From: Aldrovandia affinis
Taxonomy: Eukaryota > Chordata > Actinopteri > Notacanthiformes > Halosauridae
Assembly (NCBI GenBank): GCA_029706075.1
Contig: JAINUG010000037.1
Span: forward strand, 5,646,166 to 5,710,165
Reading direction: 5' to 3'
Length of the DNA stretch: 64,000 nucleotides
Of this stretch, positions 32,501-44,500 are shown in pieces. The translations under genes were made by a program, and so were the position numbers. Each line of letters opens with the position of its first letter. The first letter of the stretch is position 1. The notes under the pieces are model-generated. The model did no database searches. It was not told the origin of the DNA and worked only from the letters and a program-made list of their open reading frames with translations.

Positions 32501-35500
32501 ACCTCGTCTGTATTTACAACCTTTTTTTTTTTTTCTTTTTCTAAATGGACAATCATTTTTTTCTCATTATTTTCACCGCACTTAAACATAAATAAAAGAT
32601 TTTATCTTCTTAAAAAAAGTTTTTACCCACATTTTTATTTATTCCCTGACATTTAATGGCCAATCACAATTTTAAAGACCATACCATCACTGCAAAGGAA
32701 CTCTGGGCATTTGGTTGGGCACAGATGCGCGTCTTCTGAAGTGAAGCCAGGCCCCGCTTCCTGCCTGCAGTCACCCAGCTGAGCCACGTGGCTCTTGGTC
32801 CGGAGTACTGCGCGGCCTGCGCGGCGGGTGCAGGCTGGCCCTGGAAGCCCGATTGGCCGGCGGAGCTGCTGTTCTGCAGTTTGGCAAAGAATGCCCCACA
32901 GGATCGTCCCGCGCAAGGCTGGGCTAATGTGCGGAGTTGCCAAAAAATATTTGTGTGCTGAAATTCCAGCCCAGAAAGTAATCAAACACTGAATTCCAGG
33001 GCAGACAAAGTCAAACTGTCTACGAAGCAGCCCGGCTACTTCTTCCCACTTCTCTCATGTCGCTTTGTCATGGTACAGTAGTCGTCTGCGTGGATCAAAT
33101 AAAGCCCATTCTCTTATCACAGCTCAATGTATTCCTCATCTTTCTGCTTCTGTGCAGCGTGCCTTCCTGGCTTGTTGCTCACATCTGTAACCATTGTATC
33201 ACGCTCCTTGCTTTGTTGTAGTTCCACAGTAACCCGCTGCTTCTTATTGCCAAATTTATGTTGTTGAATGGTTGTTTTTCATTCACTGTTGGCAGTCCCT
33301 CAAGGCCTGTGAAAACTGATGCTGAAAAATAACTTCTTTGCAAGCTTGCTAATTGCAAGAGCAGTTACTGACCCTTGTAGGCCCCGATGCACTACTTGAT
33401 CGAAGATCTTATGGGTTAAACTGAAACTGGACCGCGTGCAGGCACCAGATTTCAACAAGAAATTGCAAACTTCTAACCGCTCTGAAAAGAACAGTTGAAA
33501 TTGTAGTCTGTGCTCTGTGTATTAGGCTTAAGGGCATTGCAATGCACATCACACTGACCAAATGAAAATGGAAGAGATACTCTTGAAGGGTGCAAGTCAA
33601 GGTGACACATCTTGCGGTGTCAGGATGTTGGTTTTAGAAAGGTAGAGGGTTCCGTTTTACACAGAGGGTGATGCAGTGTTCTCTTTGGGCAAGGTTTTAA
33701 GATGTGCTTTCTTATCTTCTAGACCAAGAATAAACTACTTTACCTGCACAGAAAACCCTTGTGGCATTGTCCCCTGTGGAGATAACACAAAGCCAAACAA
33801 GTCTCACATTTTGATGTCCTGTATGCCACATTACACTAACATGAGCACACGTCAGTTCAAGCTATTTTTGTCCTTTCCAAAATATGTATATACGATTGAT
33901 AATTTTTGGAGGGGGCTTAGGCCATTGCATTATCGCATAAGGACAGAACGAAAAATGGTGCAGAATAGGCGTGATTTCATTGTGATTCTTGAAAATTGCA
34001 ACGCAATATACTGCAAATAAACCTGACTCTCATTACAAACCATTTTTGTCAATGTATTGTGCTTCCATTGTTGTGATGGGTGTCAGAGAATGGATTGTAT
34101 GGAAACCATTAATACTCCACGGCTCAATACATTCCTTAACATCTGCATCTGGCCAGTGCGTGTTGTCTTTGGCTCTCATGTCTTCAGCCATTGCCCATTC
34201 ATCCATCTTGCTGCTTTACTGTCCTACAGGAAACTGTTTACAGAAAATGTCTGTCTTGTTGGCACATTAGATGGTGAATTCTTATTTATCATTTGCCGTT
34301 GGCAGTCCTTCAGTTTGTGAAACCAAATGCTTAACGGTAATCTGTGAAAAGTACTAGCTTGTAGGCAAAATCTAATTGCCATTGCCTCCAGACACCAGAC
34401 ACTGCACTTCATCCCAGGTGTTAAACCCAGCTGCTTGTTCGCAGGCATCGGTTTAGAGCAGGCGATGTGCACATCCACTGGTCTCTATGGATACGTGTGT
34501 CTGCCTGAAAGCGTGTTCAACATCAGCCTGAAAGCGTGTTCAACATCAGCCCATCCAGATGACATGAGGGCCAGGTGCTCTGCACTGCCCTGTGCTGAAA
34601 GCTCGTGAACAAGCAGCAGACCCCGCTTGAGTGTGCATGCCTGAATTTCAGCAAGCATTGCAGCATCTCGTAATGGGCCGATGAAGGTAAATTGGGGATG
34701 AAATCGTAAAGTGTGCGATTCGTTAGGAGCTATCGTTCACTTGTGTTCCTGCTGTATCTACCTATAAACCCCTTTCCGGGGTGTAATAATAAGAGTAAAT
34801 AGATTTACAGAGAGATGCCCTGTACATAGTTCATACTCCATTTCCTGGAAGAGCGCATGACATGATGGCAGAGAGCTGAGGGACGAGAGAGCTGAGAGGT
34901 TTCGGGAGGGCCGCGGCCCCGCTTCGTGCCGGTGACTCAGTCTGATCTGCGTTATCTCCTGGCAGCAGCGCCCGACTCTCTCACGCTGAAGGATGGCCGC
35001 TATGGCGCATGTCATCCCGTTCGACCCACTCAATTCACCCGTGTGGAATCCATCTCAATTCCGGTAAAGGCCAAAAATGATGGATCGGGCTGGGGGAAGA
35101 GGCGGCAGGCGCCAGCGACAACAGTTCCTAGGATCTATTGCATTAAAGGAAAAAAAGAAAAAAGAAAAAGAAAAGCGCAACTCTGTCTTTTTCCATTACA
35201 CGGGCGCGGGGGTGTGGGGAGAAAAGCTGTCTGGCCCGTAGTGCTGTAATGGTGACGTTTATGGGGCAGGATGGATCGGCTAGGTGCCGCGATCCGAATG
35301 GGAATAAAGGCTGGCCCTGCGACTCCCCTCCGGGTCACCAGGGAGTCAGAGGAGGAAGAACTGATGTCTTGCTCGTTTTCAGCATCTGCGCTGTATTAAT
35401 GAAGTCTCCGCAGGACTCTGGGCCCTTCGTGCGCTGTGGTCCACGTGAGGATGCGAGCACCTGCGTGCGCCGATGCTTATGAGCGTAGACCTGCCTGCGT

Positions 35501-38500
35501 TTCTGTTCCCGGCCCTGGAGAGTTCCGTGGAAAGCGGGCAGCAGCAGCAGCGGATGTTCATTTGTTAGTTTGGCGGGTGCGGCTACTGCCCGCGACGCCA
35601 GAGGAGATGTCCATCCTCTCAGGCTAGGAATCTGCCTCAGATGGACACGTCGAACGCCCCCGCGGAGACGATCGTGTGCACGGTGCTTTCTGGCCTGCCA
35701 GAAGTGTTCATGACGCCGCTGTAGAAGAATCCCTTCCCCGAAGCCACACTCTTCCCCCTCCTTGTGGATGATTGTATTTTACATAATTGCCTTTTACATT
35801 TACGTTACATTTTAGGCATTTAGCAGACGCTCTTATCCAGAGCGACAGTTTACAGTTCTTTACATACAATCCATTTATACAGCTGGATATTTTACTGAAG
35901 CAATTCAGGTTAAGTAGAGTTCTGTACAACAGCAGTGCCCCACCTGGGAATTCAACCTGCAACCTCTGAGTTACAAGCCCAGCTCCCTAACCCTTACACT
36001 ACACTGCCAGCCCAATTGCTGGTTGCAGCCACATGGCCACAATTTGAGAAAGTCTGTACTATTGCTATTTTACTCTTCTCGCCAGTCTTCAACCTGTTTT
36101 CTTCTTCCAGTTTTAACACGAGCTACAAAACGAGCAGTTTGAGGAGTTTGTTCAGACAGTCCCATATCAGTTCAATCTGAATTTTCCATTTCAGATGAGA
36201 GTTTTGGACTGTGCACGTCAGTTCTCCCCTCTGCCATGTGACCCTCTCACATGCAGCGATCTCTAATTCTGTAGATGCCCACTTTGAGCCCATGTTTTGC
36301 TTCCTTGAGCAGAACTACAGTGTGCTGTCTGACTTTAGTTGACTATGTAGGTGGGATTTGTGTTGCTGTTGCTGGTCTTAGGAGCGAGAGACCGCATGAA
36401 ATGATCACTGCATGTTGTTTATTTCCATGAAATGTCTCAAAGCAGGTGCACTGTAGATTAACGGATGAGGGCTGTCCGCACTGTTACATGTACAGCACAT
36501 TGTGCATCCATTATTTGGGAATCGGGTGCAGGTTGCTAAGAGCATCCAGGTGTGCTGTACTGGTGCCTGGGCGTCAGGAAGCGACAGCTTGTAATAACTA
36601 CTTCTTTACGCCGTCTGTAAAGCGGTATAAGAGCTAGAGCATTTGGAAACACACACATTGTGTGTGCGCGCATGTTTGCGTGTGCGAGAGCGCGTGTGTG
36701 TGAATGTGTGCTTGCGAGCGTTTGTGTGCGAGCGTTTGTGTGTGAGCATCTGTGTGTGTGTGAGCATTTGTGTGTGTGTGAGCATTTGTGTGTGTGTGAG
36801 CGTTTGTGTGTGACTTGATCCAGACACGCCTTTCCTAATGAAAGAATTCCTGGCTCTGGTTCAGAGTGAGGAGGGGATGGCTGCTGTTTGGTGCCAGGAT
36901 ATGAGTCACAGAGCAAACCTGCTGAGTGTAATTAACAATGTGAAAGAGGAAAAGAAGGGGATGGGGACAGCCAATGGAATGGGCTCCTGTATACCTCCAG
37001 GCCCAGCCTGGAGAGATCCCTCCGGCCCCTCTGCTGGGAGAAAAACAGCGGAGGACAGAGAGCGGCTCTTTTTGGTCGTGCGGTTAAATGGTCGAGCAGC
37101 TGGCCGCGACTGACCTTAGAGAATAACCTTATGCTCTCAGTGGACACGGGAGCAGAATGCAGGAGTCGGACACCAGGAGGAGAAGAACCCCTCTCCCCCC
37201 GGAACCGGCCGACTGGCCAACGTCCTGTGCTCACCTCCAGCCGTGCCAAGCACTGATCTGCATGCAAGAAAATCCTCCTTTCTGAAGAATCCCGCGGGGC
37301 GCTCGAGGCGTGTCTACCCAATCCCCGTTCTGGCGTGGAGAGGGACCCCGGCTGGCCGCTGGCACCGGGGCTGCGGAACAAAGGCAGATGGTCACGTCTC
37401 AGCCTCTTTGAGACGGGGAGGGATGAGATTCCTCCTTTGGAAAATGTTGTGCTTTTGTCTTTCACCCAAAGCCGGCTCAACGGGCCAGGATGAGCTCCTA
37501 TCATCGGCAGGATCACACGGCTCCTTTATCTGCTCAGCGGCTGATTCAGCAGCAGAGTCGCACCGGAAATTGAATGACCTTTTTTTAAAGAAACAAAAAT
37601 AAAAAAGCTTATTTCCTGTGCTCTCGTTTGTGGTTATTACCGAGAACGCCGAAGCAGATCATTTTCTGCAAACGATTGAGCGAAAATGTCCCATATGCCC
37701 CCGCGAACAGAAGAACACGTAATTGGTCTCCGGCGTGCCTCGCCTTCGCGGCCTTAAAGACCTGTCTGCTTCTCCCACGTTTCATTTCATCGTCGTTCCG
37801 TGTTTTACGAACGTGACCCTGCGTCCCCTCCTCTGGCCAGGAGCAGCTGTGTGCGGGGTTCCTCGTTCGGGCTGTAAATGGGGCCGCCGGGGCTCGATGT
37901 TGAGAGAGTGAGCTGAACCTGGCCGTAGTCCCTCTGAAAGAGGCCTGTTCCTCTGACCTGCCCGCGCACTGTGCATGCCCTTCTCACGGCGGATTGCATT
38001 TCAGAGCGTGTTTTCTCTTCCCGCTGGGGAGTTGTTGTTTTTTTGCCTCGCCTTCTGCTTTTTGGAGGTTCAGGCCCGGCGCTTTCTTTTTATACCTTCC
38101 GTTTTCTGTGCAGCGTCTTTGTGACAGTTCTCTTTAAAAAGCGCAACACAAATAAAATGGAATTGAGTCGAGCGGAGGTTGATGGTCTTGCATGAGTCAC
38201 CTCGCCTTTTCCTCTAGCGTCGCTTTCCTTTTGTGGAAAATCTCTCGGGTTGAACCGTTATCAACCGCCTCGTGAACGTTGCTCAGTAGGTTGTGATAAA
38301 ACTGAAAGGTTTCCCAGAATTGAGACCGCAATAAGACCGCTGTGGTGAAAGAAGCTGATACGCAGGTCCCGGACGTGACGTTAAAGCGCTTATTTTTTGT
38401 CCTGAACTCTCAGTACTGAACAAGGCCAGGAGTGAGCACTGACATATTTTCTTGCTAGAGAAACACCTCCACCTGCTCGACTCGCCCTGCTCCGGGGAAA

Positions 38501-41500
38501 CCGGTCATCTTATCTTGGGTTGGCAAACGCAGCGTCCGCGCGGGCCCTTTATTTATGTATTTTCTGCGGGAAGCGATGCGGCTCTCCAGCTTGCCTCGGG
38601 TAAAGCAGACTTACAGCGAAGGTGTATCCGTACAAATGCAGCTCTAATGGCCAGAATCTCTATCCTGCACAGTTAGGGCTTTTTAAATTGGTTTTTATCC
38701 AGGCTATTACTGGACTGTCTGCCCAAGTGCTTCTAGCAAATTGGAACCCATTTCCCCTGCCTGTCTGCGCGCGCCGGTCCACCCGCTCGTGCGTCTTGTT
38801 TCTGGTTGCTGACTGATCCAGGAACGGCTTATCGATCCCTAATCGTAACGTCGGCCATTCTGTAAAAACTTCAGTTCTGATCCAGGATCAGTGTTTGGGG
38901 GCAGAATCCTATCTGTACCCGCTGAACCCACACCGTCTATGCGTCTGGGCTTGTTGATGTTCAATTGCATTAGCAAACAAGTGCAGTAAATATTCCATTC
39001 ATTTCCCTGTCAGACTTCTACAGCCCTCTGGCACTTCCCTTGGAGAAGTCCTTTCGCCACAATGGTTCATCTGCTCGCTCTGAAACCAGCTTGCATATAG
39101 TATATCAGAGTGAAGGGGTTTCTTCCAGCAGGGTAAAATGGCAGCATGATGTATTTGGGTGAAGCAAAAGAGAGGGCGCCCTTCCTCTACCTGCTCTGTG
39201 AACAATGCTGTTTTACTTCTGTTCAGACCATTAATGACAAGTAATGATTAACTGGGCATTGTATCGCCAACACTGGACTAGTGGGGAAAGCACAGGCTTG
39301 GCACCTTAGTTCCAGATGGCTGAATCATGAAGTTGATACAGCACCATGGCTATTAAAAGCAAGAGACGTTATTTCAAGATCTTTATGCCAGTCAGGAGAC
39401 GCCAGTGTTTTTCATACGCGGTAAACCTGTAGGACATGCAGCTGTTTGGACTTGGTGTCGTGCACGCTGTGCACATTTCCTTTCGTCAGTGTTGCTCTGG
39501 TTGAGCACTGTATTGGTAATCGTCAAGGAGACACTTTAGATTATTCTTTGGTCCATCTTTGTTCGTCTTTGCCAACGTGAGTTTGAGGGTTCAATAAGTG
39601 GCATGTGCCTTAATTTAGCCAGTGACTGTGATTTTGGGATGATGTGTCAGGTATAAAATATGGTGGTTAGCGCAGTAAATGTTTCAGTTCAAGTTAACGC
39701 AGTGCCGGGCCTCCCGTGTGGTCTAGTGGTTTCAACGGCCCATGCTGGCCACGGCGACTGGGGTTCGATTCCCTGTCGCGCCAGAGTCTGCTGTGGCCGG
39801 GAGTGCCACCGGGGGTGGCAATTGGCTGTCCACCCCAGGGAGAGGAGAGGGAAGCCGACAAGACGTTCGCTGCACACAGGAGTGGCTCTGGGGTGCTGGA
39901 GTTACGGTCTTCGGCTTGGCGAGTGCCGTCTCCGCGGAGGATACTTCGCCTTTGTCACTGCCAGTCACAGGGCTACGGCAGCGAACGATAAGGGAGGGAT
40001 TGACCTGAAAGTAGCGGGTGTAATTGGCTTCCAAATTGGGTGAAAATGGGTTGAAATCAGAAACAAAATAAAAAGAAATGTATATTAAAAAAATGTACAT
40101 AGTTCCAAAAAGGCACAGCAGTTGTCATAATCCTGGAACATTAAAGACTTGTTAATGGTTAAGGTTTGCAACTAGTAGCATACTATTCCATATGGGGCCA
40201 GCTCTTCTAAGAGGCTACCATGCTCTCTGTGTTCAGTGTTGTGCTGAGAGTCTCAGTCGTAGTAAATATGCTTTGAAGTACATTTGCCTCTCCGTCAAAC
40301 TATTATTTTTATTTAGTTTCTACTGGTGATGGTAACAGCACTGGTCAGTTTTCTGTCTCGGCAGGTGAATGAAATGGTGAAGCACGAGGAATGGGAATAT
40401 ACACGAGTGAACGTCACGACGAATCGTAAGGAGGGGGCGTTCTCAGTCTATTAAAATGAGCAATCTCGTGAGGTGAACACATTGCACAGACAAGGCAATA
40501 AAAATCCACCATAGAGGCATGGTCCGGTTTCTTTTGTCGACGGTCACTTTTTCCCTAAAACACGGCTTTGGAGCAGATGTGTTGTTGGCTCACAAAGGCG
40601 GCCTGCGGTGAGAAGCGGAGCGCAGGGGCGATGTTATGGGCCTGGCCCTTCTGCCTCTTTGTGCCGTTTTTGGAGAAAGGCCTTGATTTAATGAGCGACA
40701 TCTGGAGGGGCTTCCCAAATGGGGGCGGGGCTTGGCCAGAGGGAAGAGGGGTGGGGGCAACCTGCGTTTCCTGTCAGGGCTCCATTTTCTGTGTAAGAAA
40801 ATTGAGAGGTTTTGAGGCTTTTAATCTTGGCCAGGTCTGCTTTATCTCAGACACCATCGACCTCAAAGATTCCATTTCAGTAGTGGCCACTGTAGAAGTT
40901 TGTTTTGTTAGGCTGTTTGTTTTTTGTCCTGTCAGGCTGGCTGGGCCAGTTTATTCTCCATCCCTAGCTCTTTCCCGTTGGAATTTACCCGTGGTATCTT
41001 CCTACCGCAAGTGAAATCATCTGAAGTTGAGTGTAAAACCAACATTTCTTCCCAATACGTGAAAGTTTTCGCTCGAGGCATACGCTATTAAATTTACATG
41101 CTACTGAGAAAGGCTATCAAAAGCAGGTGGTCTCTGTTCTATGTGGCATTTATTTGCTGTTCTGTGTTTTATTAAGACGATCCTGAAATGGGACCAGCTC
41201 CCCAGAGGGTTGAGCCATTTGTTTTTCTTACGTACCGCTTCAAACACAGCTCCCCTGCTGTGATATGCTGCTTTCAACATTTTACGCTATTGATATATAT
41301 TTCAATATTGTAAGGATATTTTTTCAATCCTTACAATATTTTTAAAAGATTGCCGTCAGTTGAAGCATTAAACAGTTGTGCTCTCTGCGGAGCATCAGAA
41401 CGCGCCGTCGAATCTTCAGACAGATGGACGCGGAAGCAAGCGAGTGCTTTGCATGATGGAAATCCGCCAAGCTGCAGTGAGCCGGCTCGCCCTTCTCCGT

Positions 41501-44500
41501 GTTTCCGTGCCGCTGGACTCCTGGTCTCCCGCACACCGTCGGCCTGCTGAGCCAGCGCTCGGTCATGGGAGGTGTGCAAAGAGGCGCTGACCCACTGTGA
41601 TACGCACACACACATGCATGAACACATGTAGTCCTACACGTGCGAATACATGCATGCATATACATGTACACACACACTGCACACACTGTCTGTGTTTAAT
41701 ACTGTATGTCATATACAATCACACACCGCTATACAAATGCATAATCAGTCCAATGTGGTCATACTATATAAATGCAAATGCAAGTAAGCACGCGCAGGTC
41801 AACGCACTTTTTCATACGCGGGCAGATATTTAGTTCACACGCACATACATGGACGCGCACAAACACGCACGCACATACATAGACACGCACAAACACACAC
41901 GCATACATAGACACACTGAAACGCACTCATTCAGTTGCTGCTTTGTGGCCCCAGTGGCGTGTGGTGCGTCGCCACCGTCCCTTACAGCCGAGCAGAGGGC
42001 TGCGAGCTGCGGTGTTTGTGCTGAAGTGCGTTAATGTGACACAGTCTCTCCTGAGGCAGGAGTGGTCTGAGGACACCAGGCCTGCACCAGCTGTGCCAGG
42101 CTGAGCCACCACAGAGGCCTGGGTGGGGCTGCTCATCCAGGAAACAGGCAGGCTGCCAGCCTCCCGACTTATTTTCGGAGGGAGGAGGGGGCAGTCAGTC
42201 CAGGGCTGTGGCCTCTCATGTTTCCTCATGCCTTATTGGAAGATTCTATTATGCTATTAAATATTTGTATAATATAATAAGAAGGGGTTTTCACGGCGAC
42301 GCAGGACACGCACAAGTCATGTGCGCGCATGCACACACACATTGCACCACCCAAACCTAACCAGTCACCTCCTCACCCCAACAGCTAGGAGCTCATTAAT
42401 GCAGAAATAAAATCATAGCAGCAGTCTGTTTTAACTCACAGTTGAATGTGTGAAAGTGAAATAAACAAATATTTAGCTAAAGCCAACTAACGAAATCCTT
42501 ATTTTAACCATTCATTATATTTCATACACAAGTATGTTCATGTTTGTATCCAGTTTTGAGGTATGCAGTTCAAAAAAATATGAATTCTATTTTTGAACAT
42601 AATTCCTACTGTGTCAAAGGTGTATTTGCTATGAAAAGATATTTTCAATCAGGAGCTGAGGCCCAAAGGTGCTCTGTGGCCTTTAATATCTGTCTCCGCA
42701 TCGGAAATGTCATCTGAGGCTCTGGGCTCCTCACTCTTTGACTCCACAGCTTTCCTTCCTTTAGTTTCAGTCTGTGTCCTTTCTTATCTACGATCCTAAA
42801 CAAGCCGAAGGATCACATTACGCCAGATGACACCAAAATGCAGTAAATGCGATCCGGTGGAACACCCGTATCAAGTGAGGGGGGACCAGACTGGCACCCA
42901 CTGGAGACCACTCCTGGGATCTGCCACAGCCTGCCAAGTAATGCATTAGCATTCCTATAACAAGTCTGTCCCATGCTTTCATCCTACACCGATTTTATCA
43001 AAAATCAATATTTAAAAAAGCACACAATGCTGTCAGTCATTCTGTGCTCTGCTAGGTATGGATGCGTTTCTCTGTGCGTTTCAAAGGGAATTGATTGTCG
43101 TCGCCACTGGATTTGGAGGAGATTACTCCGGTCTCCCTAATGCGGACGTTGATGAACTTGCCTTTTGCGACGGTCACAACAGCTCATAAACCAGGACGGA
43201 ACGGGTTGAGTGTGGGGACCCTGTGTCCTGTGGGCGGTTCGCTGAGGAAGAGGAAGTGCCTTTTGTCTGAAGTGTGAAGGTTAATCTCCTGGAACACCTT
43301 GAGGAGCGCAGGCCCTCGCCGAACGCTCTGCTCTCCGCTGGCAGACGATTCATTTATTTGCCCGCGATTCATTAGAAGATGTGTTTGTTTTGATGGAAAA
43401 AGAAACTGGGCTGAGACCCAGAGCTGAACTGTTGATAACATTATCTCTTTAGCTGGCTTATATGAAATTCCTTTTGTGTGCGAGTGTGTGTGTGTGTGTG
43501 TGCGCGTGTATGTGTTATTGTGTGTGTGTGTGTTATTGTGTTTTGTGAGTGTGCGTGTGTTATTGTATTTGTGTGTGTGTGCGTGTTATTGTGTTTGTGT
43601 GAGTGTGTGTGTTATTGCTTGCCTTTTCCCATGCAGGACCACATCATATCTGCTTATCGATTGAGTTTTGTGAAAAGCCCTGCAGACACTCTTGTGGAGC
43701 GGCCGCTGAAATGAGATCAGTGAAACTCCCAAGATGATTGTCTTCCAGCTCTGGCAGGAAGGCGGCCTGCGTCACGGCGGGTTGCGTCAGCCCCGTCTCC
43801 GCGCTCCCTCCTGGCTGAAACCAGCGTGCAGGGTGGGGGTGAGGGAAACGCACCTCTCGTATTGGACAATAGGAGCGGGTTTGATGCCCTTCGGCAGCAG
43901 CGAACGGGTGTGTGATGATGTGGTTCTGCTGGCTCGAGGGGAAGCATACAAGCCCTGGTGTCCTGTATCCTGCGTCTGGCAGGGAGTGCAGGATTCTGGC
44001 GCTCTGTGTGGACTCCATCACTGAGGAGGGGGAGGGCAGGGCCCAGAGAATGGCTCACACAGGGGATTACTGTATTGCCTCAATCGGCAGGTAGTGATCG
44101 ATCGATCGTAAAAGCTGAGGTGTTGTTTTATTTCCCCTCGGCCTGCCTGGATGACTGCTTTGTTGGCAGAAGGCTGAAGCGCTTCCCCCGTATCCTCCGT
44201 ATCTCTCCCCCTCCTGTGGCCGCCTCCTCCTATCGATGAGTCATCGTGCGGTTGCGTAATGACCGTGTGATGATGAAACCTTGCCGATCGCTCTGCCCCT
44301 CTCCCCTCTGGTTGCGGACGGTGAAGGTGGGGTCATCGCCGTGAGTGCCCGTAATGAGGCTCGGGCCGGCGTGTGAGCCCGGGCCCTGTGCGTGAGCCGC
44401 ACGGGGTCAGAGAGGACGGTGACTGTGTCCCCGCCCCCAACACACGGCCGCCTTTGTGGGGGTCGCTCCGCTTTCTGCCCCGCTTGCTGCCGTCAGCTGT

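Noticed and set aside
36932-37516. 194-codon minus-strand ORF in a GC-rich block
   Set aside because: No recognisable domain, no splice or promoter context; GC-rich sequence readily gives chance ORFs.
41304-41340. Hairpin as a microRNA precursor
   Set aside because: The stem is only 14 bases, well short of a pre-miRNA, and there is no flanking pairing.
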